NCBI GenBank assembly: GCA_003254925.1
Contig: QANZ01001775.1
Coordinates: forward strand, 100,558-164,557
Direction of reading: 5' to 3'
Source of the DNA: Chamaecrista fasciculata
Lineage: Eukaryota > Streptophyta > Magnoliopsida > Fabales > Fabaceae
DNA length: 64,000 bases
Below, one piece after another: positions 22,185 to 34,360 of the stretch (the first letter of the stretch is position 1; each line of letters opens with the position of its first letter). The position numbers and the translations under genes were made by a program. The notes beneath the pieces were generated by a model that was not told where the DNA came from, did not search any database, and was given only the letters and a program-made list of their open reading frames with translations.

Positions 22185-22969
22185 GGTAAAAGATATTTTG
22201 GTGCACCTAATGTTAGGGTATGCCTTTGCTTTGCAGCAGTTATGTCCTTAACGTTTTATATTGTTGTCAATTATACTTTAATCTCTAATTTTGTTAATTA
22301 GATTGATCGAAAAAGCTAATGTGTTAGCTGACTGGACTAATGGTGGTCGTCATTGAACTCAGAAGGTCAAAAAACATTGAATTAGAAGTTTTTGTAGTCG
22401 TTGGAGTCGCCTTATATCTCGTCGAAAAGTTCGTCAGAGAAGACAAACCTCGCCAAAAAGGTTTTTTTGACCTCTTGAGTTCAATGACAGCCTCCATTAG
22501 CCCAGTCAGCTACATCAACTTTTTCCGCCAATCTAATTAACGGACTTGTTAGGATCAAGCGCTTACCACTAGGCCAAAAGCTATAGCTATTAGCAAGGGC
22601 GCAACTCTATTTCCTTAACCCACAGTAGAGCAGACGCCCAAGCGCCATGGTTCGACTATGACTTGGCCCCACACTTGGGCCTCCACCATGAGACAATTGA
22701 TGCCATATATTGGCTAACAATCTCCCCCTCAGCAATTATCTCGCTAGGAATCGAAAACGCCCAAGCGTCATGGTGTTCGACTATGACTTGGCCTCGCACC
22801 TGGGTCTCCTCCATGAGACAATTGATGCCACACCTTGGCTAACAGGACTTATAGGTTAAGGTATAATTGAGAAAATGTGAAACGTTGAGGGCATAACTGT
22901 CACAAAATAAATATTGGAGGCATAACTAAAACTAACCCCAAACATTAAGGCATAAAAAGGTATTTTGTC
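22185..22969. mobile_element. Mutator-like MITE split by an LTR insertion
   Basis: Arms GGTAAAAGATATTTTGGTGC (left) and complement ending GGTATTTTGTC (right), with the same ACGTT-type units as 8733-8985. Flanks TATATTGTT (22176-22184) and TATATTCTT (22970-22978) match 8/9. A 298-bp LTR (22547-22844) sits inside it. Confidence 0.8.
22547..22844. mobile_element. Solo LTR (or TRIM-like element) nested in a MITE
   Basis: It starts TGTTAG and ends CTAACA, the TG...CA inverted ends of LTRs, and is flanked by GGACT on both sides (22542-22546 and 22845-22849), a perfect 5-bp target duplication. Inside are two imperfect direct copies of about 85 bp (sharing GACTATGACTTGGCC and CCATGAGACAATTGATGCCA), each ending GGCTAACA. 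No coding sequence. A solo LTR is likelier; a tiny two-LTR TRIM is possible. Confidence 0.85.
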
Positions 22970-22978
22970 TATATTCTT

Positions 22979-24230
22979 ATAGGGAAAAGCGAGGATAAGC
23001 ACAAGGTTTTGATTTTAGAGCAGTCCCTTCGCCGTAACGCACACCGTTTTAGTTATTTAACGTTACGCCCTGCACCACACACACACACTCTCTCGTACAC
23101 ATACACACTACAGCTGGTATTACGTACAATAGGCAAAAAGAAAAAGGCTTTCAAAGTTTTCAAGTTTCAACTGCTTACCCCGCTGCCATAATATTCCCTT
23201 CAACTTCAAGTTTCAGCTGGTATATACTGTTTTTGTTTCTTTATGATCGTTTGCAATCCACTAGTATAATAATATCTTCAAAATTTATAACATAATAGTG
23301 GGAATAATTTTTTACTAGCTACATGGAATCTTTGATGCTACATCAATCAAGCTACATAATTGGAGTAGAATGTTAGCGTGCAAAAGTGCTGATGAGCAAA
23401 GCCAAAGTCATACCTAAATGCAAGGTCTAAAAACACAGCCTCTTTCTGCAATAGCTACGTACCAATATGTATCATGTATGACAAAAGCCTGTTTGCAAAA
23501 TTCATTTGAAAAGGCAATGCTGTATAAATTAATTACACATATTACCTCCAAAATGAGTGAGAATTTAAGGATGAACCCAAAAGCACCCCTCATTTTTCTG
23601 TTCGATTAAGTTGTTTGTTCCTGATTTTGGGCACAAAATTTGTTGAAACATGTTGGTTTCATAAGGCAAAATTGGCTTACCCCTTTAAATTGTAATGTTT
23701 GAAAAAACTGTGAAAGTCACAAAAGAGAGGACATTAGGTAGTGAAAGTGGATAAAAGCGGTTGAAAAAGGGGGAGAGTATGAAATAGGCGCGTGGGTATA
23801 AATTAAATGATGAGAGAGTGGATGACATTTACAGAGAGGGGTGGTTGGTACGCTTTATCACAAAGCATCTCTATAATCAATGAATGTATATCACACCATC
23901 TCACTCCGCGCGTCAACTCACCCAACTAACATTGTACCCTTGGATTTTTGGAATCTCCATGATCCATTCATCTTAATTACATTACCACCAAAAACAAAAA
24001 CAAATTTACATTATTAATAATTTCCTTCTATATAAAATATATTTTAAACTAACAATTTGGTCCTTCAAAAATAATTGAACTAACAATACAATCCTTAAAA
24101 GAGAGGGCATGTTGAAGTCCTACATTATTTGGTTAAATGGCTTACTAACTATATATATATATATATAATGAGATAATTTTTTCTCTTGAGAGTTCTTTTA
24201 GGGTGAGTTAAGTCTTTCTACATGCTATCG
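22979..24230. other. Distal GRF upstream region, no gene seen
   Basis: No supported coding sequence. A CA-rich stretch lies near 23073-23108 and an AT run near 24151-24168. Confidence 0.5.
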
Positions 24231-24234
24231 GAGN

Positions 24235-24630
24235 GGACCGGCACCGGTGAACCGAACACCAGTCCGATCCGAAAAAAATAAAATACCGGCCTGCAGTTGA
24301 ACCGGTGGTGAACGGGGTCAAACACTCGAACCGGCCGGTTAAACCAGGAACCGGTGAACAAGAAACCGGTTGACCCGAAAATATTTGAAAAAATTAAAAA
24401 AAAAGAAAAAGAAAAAAATTAATTATTTGACACTTATTATATGTGATGGACATATAGTTATGTTTAATTTTTACTTTAAATTTAAATTATTGTAATATAT
24501 CAATATGTATATTTGAAAATGTATTTTTCAAGTAAACCGACTACCGGTTGAACAAGTGACCCAGCGGTTGAACCAGTGAACCAGTGACCCGAGCCTTTCA
24601 CCGGGTCAATCACCGGTCCGGTGTTTTGCA
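24235..24630. repeat. ACCGGT-rich inverted-repeat element
   Basis: The ends GGACCGGCACCGGTGA and TCACCGGTCCGGTGTT are inverted. The arms are full of ACCGG/GAACCGG units (GGTTGAACCGGT types) around an AT-rich core. This is a common plant dispersed repeat. An N (24234) marks the left edge. Confidence 0.7.
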
Positions 24631-27320
24631 CTATGCCTCTAACCCTTCATCCAAAATTTTCTCATCCTCACGCTTTCCAATACAATATCACACTTTCCAA
24701 TATATCTCATCTCAATATTATTTTAATCAAAACACAATCAAACACCTATCATCTCATCTTATTATCTCTATCTCATCTCACTATTTCCTACCATTTCTAC
24801 ACCTATATAAATTACAAAAATCCATAAACTTATTTCAACCAACCACAATCATTATATACCCTTTTATATAATTTCACATCCTATTTAACATCATTTTCTC
24901 TAAAATCACTCAAACACCAATACATCATCTCATCTCATCCAATTAAAAAATAATCTCATCCCATCCATTTGGTTGAACTTGAATTAAAATCATATTACTC
25001 CGAAACAAATCCTTAGATTTCAGTACAATCCAAAGCCCGTAGTGTATACACTATACAGTAATACAGCATAGCAAAAAGTATAAGGCGGGAAGATAAGAGG
25101 AAGAAAAAGAGAGAGAAGAAGAAGAAGAATAGGCCAAAGGTGTTGAAGACAAATGAATGAATGGGGCTTGTCTGTGTCTCTGTCTTTGTCTACGTCTATG
25201 TCTGTCTCTGCATCACTAAGTAGTAAGTACTTTACACACACAATTACAATGCAATCCTCTCTCTCTCTCTCTCACTAGTACTATGAGTATCTTCCCTTAC
25301 GAATTACTCTCCCTTTTGAAATTTCAATTTCCTCTAAAATAAAATATATATGAGCAAACCCCCTTTTTGGTCCCTCAATTGTTACTGAGTCGAGGAATCG
25401 GTCCCTCAATTGTGGGAAACTACAACTCAGTCCCTCAATTGTACAATCCCGTTTACGTTTTGGTCCCTCACGTCTGGTCCGTTAGTGATAGAGGTGTTAA
25501 GTGATGACGTGTCACCGTTATCTGCTTAGGTGGCCGTTAANTTTATTATTTATTTCCTCTCTTCTTTACTTCTATTCCTTTCCATTCAATCCTCCTTTCT
25601 CCCTTTTCCTATTTTTATATAATAATTCCCTTCCTTCTTCCATGGGACCATTTTTATCTTCTCTACAACCAACCCCATTATTTACGCCTTTTCCTTTTAT
25701 TGTTTCAACCCTTCCCACATGCCTCCCAGGCCATTTACTTCACTCTCTTTTCTTTCTTTCTTGTTTTTTCTATAACCCCATATTTGACTTCCTAATTCCA
25801 TGAGCTTGTTCTTCTTAAAATCATAAAGAGGAATTTTAATTGCCTCCCCGAAACTTTGTTGCTATTTTTTTTATAAACCAAAAATATTTATCGTCGAAAA
25901 CAGTAACTAATCCCTATTGCGGGATATTTAAAGTAAACGAATGGCCACATAATATTTTCCATATCCAAAGATAAAATTCGAATTCCTCCCACTTAGTTAA
26001 GGGAGCAGGTGAAAAACCACTAAGTCACGATAAAGGTGATTTTATTGCTATTTAATAGGGGTATATTAAATAGAAGTAATCCTCATGGTCAGGGCTAGCT
26101 GTCCAAGAGCTCATCTTCTACTCTCGGACACTCATGCATTTACTCCACTTTTGGACCATTTCAAATGGGGTTGGACACCACCATTCATTCTGAAATAACA
26201 CCACCTCGGGCCCCATGGTTTGTTATAACATCACTGTCTGTCTCATCTTTATGCCATTCCCATCACTACCTTCTCAATTATCCTCCAACACATATATCTT
26301 TCTACGCCACCGAATAAAATCAAAATACCAACAAACTCTTACGTTCCTACCTACCTGAATTGCTTAAGGATGATTTTCTTAAGCCCCATGTCTCTCATTC
26401 TGGAACCAAGTCATGTCATGTATTTAAAAAAGACTCTACTGGTATAAATAAAATTTATTTTGGTAATCTCTAAACAACTGATGAATAGTCTTCGACTCAT
26501 ATTATGGTACTTCAAAAAAAAAATACACAACAGATATTTCCAAACAACACCCCACTTTCTCTACTAAAAATTTCCAATAGATGCCGTCCGTATATATGAA
26601 AGCGATCTCTAACTTATATAAAGCTATCTTGCTCATATATGATAACAGGAATTTACTTTAAGGAGTTGGATCCTCTATTATTGAATCCTCTAAATTTTTA
26701 CTTTAAACTATACCATGGCTGCTGTAAAAGCATCTTCAAAATTGAACATGAGTCTTAGTCACATGACAATCTGTGCCTCAATTTTCTCTATCTTGACCGG
26801 TACATATATCGCATTGCACATGTTCTATATATATGATGACATTTTCATCAAACCACCAATAACATGGTCCAAATAACGCATAAAAAGTCATAAATTTCTA
26901 AAATGAAAATTTCACTGAGGGTTGGTTTACCCTTTCAGATGGCGTAGCTTAATCTTCCTAAAGGATGCTTCGGATGGTTTTACTATAATCAGAATTCAAC
27001 CAAGAAAAAAGATTGCTCCGTTTGATGATAGATCATTACTTAATGGCAAATACCCATGGATCACCTCGAACAATAACCACGAAAGCTAAATGCAATAAAC
27101 TTCACAACAATTTCAAATTCCATTTCATGTTAATACATAGTTAATCTTCGTAACCCTTCAGGTAAAACAATCTACCAGCTGACATACCATACAAATGAGT
27201 TGGATTATACTTATTCCTGAAGGGGATAATTGTAAAATAGCTAAAAGCCACTTCTCATGGTGAGTAAACGCAGTAAAATTTCCACAACATTAACTGTGAT
27301 GGATGCCTCAGTCAGGACAT
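24631..27320. other. Gene-free stretch with one half element
   Basis: No convincing gene between the ACCGGT repeat and the small-protein gene. The part 24640-24960 is pyrimidine- and ATCTCAT-rich. A TC run lies at 25257-25272. The half inverted-repeat element at 25353-25541 is described separately. The stretch 26600-27320 is unique-looking but has no open frame I can support. Confidence 0.5.
25353..25541. repeat. Single arm of a long-TIR element ending at an N
   Basis: It consists of repeated GGTCCCTCAATTG units and ends in GTGGCCGTTAA then N (25541). The mirror arm expected after the centre is absent, which fits a palindrome collapsed during assembly. Confidence 0.55.
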
Positions 27321-30142
27321 CTACTCTGTAGCTTCCACGTGTTGTGAAGCTTCAGTTTGTTTCAAATTTTCCAGAGAGGCAATCCGTCTGTCTAATGACT
27401 CATGCAAGCTTTTCATCTGTAAAAACCAGAGAAACAGGTTGTATTTAATCAATTCAAGCTGAACATGGGTGACAAAAACTAATAATTTCTTGTTATTTGT
27501 TAAGCTAATGGAAAAAAAAAATGTGTGATTTGAAAGTATTTGCAATCAAGTTCTTCAGTAAAAACTTGGTAAGCGGAACATTCTCCAACCCCACCATCCC
27601 CGTGCAGGGAAAAAAAGAGTCAGAAGGATAATGCTAAGTTGTGAAGAATGTTTGTATGTCAAGTTTTTCACTGATAACAAATGTTTAAGAAATTTGACCT
27701 TTAATGTTCTCCTTTACTAAAATCCATTAGTTCCTTCCTTACCAGGAAGAAAAAAAAAATCTATGCCAGCGAAGGAATTTGCTAGGGCTAGACTTACTAC
27801 AAAATTTTTCTACTTCTATTTTGCAAAGCCAACTTTATATTTTACATTTGCTATCACGAATCCCCCAAGTTAACTGTCAAACTATGCCACACTACTGTAT
27901 CTCACTTTGATCAGCAATCTCTTCATGCCAAGGGATCTTATTCAAGATATTAAAGATCGATTCCCTATGGATGCATGTCTTAGCACTTTCCTGCAGAGTG
28001 CCAACAGGCACCTCTGCCATATTTTTTAATCACATTAGCAGCGTGATTCTAGTACAAATGAAAACTCTGGATCAATACATGTCAGAAGTGATAAGAATTA
28101 AGAAATATATTAATACAAAGTTATTGATTTTATTAAGTGTAACTCCAACTAGGAAGTGTATCTGTCAGTTCAATGAAAAGACTTCTTCGTAGTTTGGCTT
28201 AATAGTTGACATAGAGGGGTAAAAGCCTGATTTATTGATGTGTTGACATGTAAAATCAGAAACCAACATTCGAACAGCATATTTTTCATTTGGCAGTGAA
28301 CATTTAGATGGTTCGAAGTTTGAACCACAAGTAAGATACACCATATTCATCAGGATGCAGCAATAAATTTAGACAGTAAAAATTGCACCTCCTCAGACAA
28401 GTCAAGACCTCCACTTACCTATTAATTGCCGTTCTGAAATAAAGCATTTGCCACCAAATACCAAGAAAATAAAAAATAAAACCAAGGATGCTCTCACTAG
28501 ATTTGTCCTTCAATAAGACATAAGTAGCACCCCTCAAGATAACTCTGATTCTTCTAGTTGTCCAAGATAATAAAGTTAAACCACCAAAGAAGTCCAGTCC
28601 ACACACATATCGAAGGAAGTAAGATTAGAAACCTAAAAGGCCAAAAACAGAAGATATCCAACTTTCCATCCACGCTACAAAGTGAGTTGTCTAACTATCA
28701 GATATTAATTATCTCTTCATATCATTCAGATGAAAAAAATATTACACTTAACCTAGCATTACTGGCACAATGTCTCTGCTCCACCAACTACCATCTTAGC
28801 GTCAGATTCATCAAACTCTCTACAAATCCACTGGAGAAAACGAAGAGGACTTGTAGAGGCCAGTGACTAAAACAAAGAGAGAGAATTGTTTTGCACATTT
28901 AGGGCTAAAGTCAAGATAAGGAATCTTATGGCACAATAAGAATGTCTGAAAGAGGCAAGGAAGGAACTGGGAGCAAGAGGGTAATACACAACTGAGCTTG
29001 CAATTACAATAGAAAGAGAAAGAATATAAAACATAATGCAGCAACAAAAGGCAAGCCCAAAAGGCAAAAAAATACAGGGCACAAGTCACCCATCCAGCTA
29101 TCCTAATTGTTTATCCAGCCAAAGTAGGGTCTTAAGGTAGGTAAAGAACAACTATATCAAATATTGGATCAGCATGCCTACAATTAACAAGTAAAGATTC
29201 TGCTATTGTACCAGATTCCAGATAAAATGTCAACAGCACCTACTAGTTACTACTTACTACAACTTATAATAACAATATCTCAGTCATTAAATATCAGTGT
29301 CCTACTCCTACCAAAATACACCACCACCCACCCTCCAATCCCCAAGAAAACATCTACCTATCAATTATAATGGAAGCTGCTCCCAAGTTCAAGATCTGAT
29401 ATTACATCATGATTTGGATGATGTTGCCAACTCTGCTAAATAAATCATCTTCAAGCTCCCTCATGCAATGAAACGGGAGTGGAGAACATATATTTCCACA
29501 AATCATGATGTAATATCAAGAATTTCTTTGACCTCAACATGGCCATCATCAATCAACGAAAAAAATGATTATATCATTTAAAAACAAATATCCTTCCATT
29601 TGCTAGCTATAGATGCTAGACCATCCACATAGCTTTTAAAGGCAGCAAAGCGCAGTTATAACGGACCATTGCACAAAACATTTATAAGCCGTGACAACGT
29701 CAAGCAAGCACTTTTATGAAGCGCATAAAAGGCCCAACCTACTGCAGTATTTTTAAACTTGCAGAAATACCAATCAAACAAAACAAGACCCTCTAGTTAG
29801 TAGTCAGTTAGCATCCACAAATTGTTCTAGCATATGCAAATGGCATAAAACAACACAAATCTGCCCAAAAGCAACAGGATATTTAAAATTAGTAAAATAA
29901 AACACACAATTGCAACAAGACATTTGGGTAAACTGAAACTCCAAGAGAAAACAAAATCGAAAATTGATATGATTTGTTAAAAGCGGAAGAAGCGAGAAGA
30001 TGAAAGGAGGGTTGGGTACCTGTTGGGTAAAGGATTCCTGGGCAAGCTTGTAATCCCGGTGAAGGATGTAGAGACCCAAAAACGACGCCGTAGCAGCTCC
30101 GGTGAAGAAGGACGCCAATCTCACTCTCAGAACAAACCCCAT
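27321..30142 (-). CDS. Small conserved membrane-type protein, 72 residues
   Basis: Two exons: 30142-30020 (41 codons) and 27416-27321 (31 codons plus TAG), separated by a 2603-bp intron with standard GT-AG ends and phase 0. The protein starts MGFVLRVRLASFFTGAATAS, with one hydrophobic helix (about 8-26), then a YKLAQESFTQQMKSLHESL amphipathic stretch likely to form a short coiled coil. It resembles a plant-conserved family of about 63-75 residues (from memory At1g67785-like, reported in mitochondrial complex I preparations); that identity is not verified. The start is the first ATG of the frame. Upstream in-frame codons lack an ATG. It is divergent from the GIF gene. Confidence 0.75.
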
Positions 30143-30638
30143 TCTTCCTTCCTTCCTTCGCCTCTCTCCGCTTTCCTTCTTCTCTCTTCCCAATTTTGTA
30201 ATGTCTGAATCTGATGCTTTCCCTACAACATCAAAACGACGACGTCTTCCACGACCTCATCTTTTTATTTTTTAATAAATTACATTTTGGTACCTTATCG
30301 TTTTAACTCATTCCACTTTGGTACCCTGATCAATCATGGGTCGGATCTTAAAAAAACGCGCGTGATTCACACTCGCGGCATAACCAAGACGTCGTCGTAT
30401 TAACATCTTAATGAGTTCTCTCTTCTCTGGCCTCCCTCCACTCTTGACGTTTTTTGTTTTTTGAGGTTTTGATAAATAGCCATTATTATTGGCTTTGCCG
30501 CCAGTGTATATATAGCATTTTTCCCAACGTCAAAGTCGGATAGGGCCGAAGAAAGAAAGGATCACACTGAAGCTGATTTAGGGTTAGGGTTTGGGAATTT
30601 CTGAGTGGAGAAGCAGAGCCAAACACCAGTTACCGGAA
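30143..30638. promoter_or_regulatory. Divergent promoter between the small-protein and GIF genes
   Basis: 496 bp separate the two start codons. TATATATA at 30507-30514 is a plausible TATA box for GIF, 125 bp before its ATG. A fragment of the GGTACC inverted-repeat family (30278-30332) lies in the middle. Short CGACGACG and CGTCGTCG runs flank it. Bidirectional use is inferred from geometry only. Confidence 0.5.
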
Positions 30639-32535
30639 ATGTCCAACGCTGATGCCTCATTGCCATCTCTCGCCAACCTCACTACCGACCAAATTCAACA
30701 GGTACCAACTTTAAACTGAATCATTGTTCTCTTCCATTCTGCACATTCTTTTTCTAAAAAAGTTATATTAATTCATTTATTGTTTCAATGTTTACAGTGG
30801 CGTATTTAGAAATATAATTTTGCCGTCTTGCGTGTTTAGTCGTTCTACTTTGTAGTCTGTTAGAAATGTTAGTATATGACTTCTTCGCTTTCCTTGTGTC
30901 GTAAGTTATCAGACTTCCACTAAATTTTCTGTGTTTTTTTGTTCCACGAATGAAAGAAATACAAAGATGAGACGAGTTCGAAAAATTAGAAAGTTCCTGA
31001 GATTTAATGGCGTCTCTATTGATGAACTTACTTTATGATATTGATTTTTGGAGGTTAGTTTTTAATTAAGGAGTGCTGTAAGTCCCCTCGGGTTACGAAG
31101 AAATCACACGTAGCTGGAATATTGCTTATGTCGTTTGAATTTTGTCTTGGTTGAACGAATGTCCATACTTTCTGGAATCTTGCTTATCTCGTTTTGGTGA
31201 CTCTTTCTTCTTGATGTAGTACTTGGAAGAAAATAAGCAGCTAATTCTGGCTATAATGGAGAGTCAGAACCTAGGAAAGTCCAGTGAGATTGCCCAGTGA
31301 GTAGCCAACTTCAAGAATCACTTCCATTTGTTAACAATGTTTCTTTTTTTGGTAAATGTGTTAATGTTTGTTTCTAGTGCAGTTCTGCTGCATTCTCTTG
31401 CAAGCAGTTTGCTTTGAAATGTCCCACATTAACATCCATCCTTTTTCTCTGCTTGAGATCATATTTTGCGTTATCAATGAACTATTTAAAGGCCTTTGCG
31501 TTATCAAACAGCTGGAATATTGTTATCTGACACATTATAAATAATGCAAAAGGTGAAGAATAATCTAAACAGCTATATCAACTGGGACTATCCTTCCCCA
31601 CATGCCCCCCTCGGATTTTCTCCCCAACCTCCAACCTTGTGAAAGTCAAGTCAATCTAAGTTGATATATGAATTTTTATTGGATTGATATTTCTTTCTTC
31701 TGCTAGTATTATGTTGAATAAAGAAGTTGCCTTAAATCAACTTTTTAATGTAGCCATTCATCAACTTTTTTTTTATTGATATTTCTTTCTTATGCTAGTA
31801 CCATTCATCAACTATTTAATGTTGCCTTAAGTCATGGACTATAAGTAAATCCTCCGTATGATCATATTCTACTGGTTCATGACTTATTACCTGAAACAGA
31901 TTCCAAGCCAAGCTTCAGCATAACTTGACTTTTCTTGCCAAACTTGCTGACACTCAACAACCTCCAGCACAAACACACTCTCAGGTAATCTAGCTCATTC
32001 AATGCTTGCTCGAGCCAAACCTAATTTCAAATGAAGAAAACTATTCAAGTGCATTTTTTAGGTGCTTTCTAGTTTCTACCAAGTTCTGACGATAAGATTC
32101 TTTAAACTAATTTTATAGTCCATCTCAAATTGCAACTTTTGATCACTTACAAGAACACTGCAGGTTGTTGTGCAACAAGGACAAGGCCCCCAACATCAGT
32201 ATGCAGCAATGTCGCAGCCACAAGATCCTTCTACTTTGCCTTTAGACGTGAAAGATCAGCAGCAACGTCATCTAACAATGTCTCTGCAACAACCAGATCT
32301 TTCTACTTCCAAGCTGCCTGTCATGATGAACGACCAGCAGCAACAGCAATATAAGCAGCAGCCACCATTTTTCCAGCAACAGCAACTCGTTCAAGGGCAG
32401 ATTAATAGGTTCCCTGCTGGCACCAACAATGGCATTAACCACTCTGGTAAGCAAGAAAGCAACCAAATTGGGTTAGACGCCGCATCATTGGGAAAGTCGC
32501 CCCTTGGTCGTAACAGTGGAAACACAAGAGCCTGA
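30639..32535 (+). CDS. GIF: GRF-interacting factor (SSXT/SNH co-activator), GIF2/3-like
   Basis: Transcriptional co-activator homologous to animal SYT; it binds the GRF QLQ domain and recruits SWI/SNF remodellers. Four exons: 30639-30701, 31220-31296, 31900-31984 and 32164-32535 (TGA), 198 residues. The SSXT domain spans about 8-72 with ANLTTDQIQQYLEENKQLI, the ILAIMESQNLGK core, and AKLQHNLTFLAKLAD. The C-terminal half is Gln/Pro-rich (QQQQ runs), ending with HSGKQE, LDAASLGKS and a Gly/Asn-rich tail, as in GIF2/GIF3 rather than the longer GIF1/AN3. The exon 2 donor (CA before GTGAGT) and its split Gln codon fit the family. It lies about 9 kb from the GRF gene. Confidence 0.95.
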
Positions 32536-33107
32536 ACGTCTGTAAAGACCAACACTTGCATGGAATATGATTGACTAGCTAAAGTTCTGTCATTTTGATA
32601 TTTCTTGAGCTTCATAATTGCAAGTCCTTTTCAAGCGTGCTCCTGATCCCCTATTCCCTTTGGACTTTGGAGCTGACTTGCAAAACTCATTTTGTACACG
32701 ATTGTTTAGGCCTCATTGGTTCGACTTCATCACTTAATTCAGTGAATTGCATATAATTGCACAGCTCGGTATCTACATTTTGCTTAGGCAAACCGTCACG
32801 ATTTGTAACATGCTATTCAATGCATGTAACTTCTAAATTACTAGTATCGCACTCATAATATTTGAACTTCTTGAGATACTCAGTAAAATTTGCTACTCCA
32901 ACCAAAATTTATGTAGAGAAAAACTTTATTCATTTGAATGCCTTGTGTTCATAAAATTATTACTTTAGGGAAGATAAGTTGGTGCCATTATATATATATA
33001 TATATATTCACGAAAAAGAAATTACTTTGAAGTACAAGCTATATTACCCCTCCATTTTACGCCAGGGTTGCTGATGCCAAATTTACTTACGCACATAGTT
33101 TAAAATT

Positions 33108-33520
33108 GTGAAAACTTACTATTTGATTTTTGAATTTACACCAAATCAATTAATCAGTCTTTAAATAATAATGTTACTCAATCCATGAATTATTACAATT
33201 GTTAATCATTTAGTCTCTAATTCAAATTCAGATATTATAAAATACAAATTCAGAGATCAAATAATATAAATTTAATAATTCAGGGTCCAGGGATCAAAAC
33301 ATATAAAATTAGTTCAAATTTAAAAATCAAATAATATTTATTTTGGTATATACTCAAGTACCAAAAAATATAAAATTAATTCAAATTCAGAGACCAAATC
33401 ATCATTAGACCAAATAGTTAATAATTGAAGTGTTTTAGAGACCAAATTGTATATTTTAATTATTTAAAAACTAATTAGTTGACTCGGTATAAATTCAAAG
33501 ACCAAATAATAAATTTTCTC
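33108..33520. mobile_element. Mutator-like MITE downstream of GIF
   Basis: 413-bp inverted repeat; left arm GTGAAAACTTACTATTTG, right arm the complement of GAGAAAATTTATTATTTGG. Perfect 9-bp duplication TTTAAAATT at 33099-33107 and 33521-33529. Same family as 13437 and 17579 but longer. Confidence 0.9.
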
Positions 33521-33529
33521 TTTAAAATT

Positions 33530-34360
33530 CAAATTCACTGCATCCATAGTGCATGTATCCCCTGAATGACTTTTTAGACTGGCAGATGATTGAGATTTAT
33601 CTTCAAGAAATTCATAAATCATCAAATTTTAAATGTCGTGAGAAACATAAACTGCCGCTGCAGTGATTCCCTCAAGATTCTATAACTTTTCAAAACGAGT
33701 ATAGTGAATAGTGGATTCTCTATAGTACATTATAAGTGTAATGTTGAGAGAAAAAGAACCCGTTAGAGAGAGTGTTAAAAGTGTTAGTCCCACTAACACT
33801 TTCTCTCTAATTGTTCCTTTTTCTAGAGAAGCATTACTATAGGAGACCCAAATTCCCCAAACAGCCCCATCAAACGGAATACATCAACGCTACACATGGC
33901 TTTCAATACCATCAACAAGGTGCTTGAAAACATAAATGTTGACTATTGTTTAATCTTTTTTAAGCATTCACAAACAAGATGGCTATTAACTATTCTTGCA
34001 GCCGCTTGCATGAAGATCGGGTAATAGAGAATTGAGCCCTACGTATTGATGGAAGCACACCAAATGAAACACAAATAATTTAACTAAAAAGGGGGGGAAT
34101 GCACTGACAACTTAAATCATAATTGCAGTTTGCAAAACATTGTCAATTCTTCAGAAAACATTCTCCCACAAATCCTATAACCATCACAAAATCCGCCCCT
34201 TGAGGTGTCAAATATGAATCTCCACGTTTCCTGTCAAAGTTAAATTCAAATGTTACCAACAATGGCCCCAACCATCATGTCTGATAGAAAAACAAAACGG
34301 GACAATTATTTTACACATTCATAGTATGAAACATGTTTCAAAGTTCCAGTAGAATACTCA
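33530..34360. other. Convergent GIF / coiled-coil gene spacer with a small hairpin
   Basis: No gene seen. A small hairpin element spans about 33711-33850 (arms ATTCTCTATAGTA and TACTATAGGAGA, centre GTTAGTCCCACTAAC). The part from about 34100 probably includes the 3' UTR of the minus-strand gene. Confidence 0.5.

Noticed and set aside
25501-25803. A 100-codon open frame after the half element at 25353
   Set aside because: It starts in repeat sequence, crosses an N, and its composition (Phe/Leu/Ser/Pro) is that of pyrimidine-rich noncoding DNA. No family resemblance.
28820-29089. Minus-strand hydrophobic frame inside the small-protein intron
   Set aside because: No recognisable domain, no splice link to either exon. 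Hydrophobic composition arises from A-rich antisense sequence.
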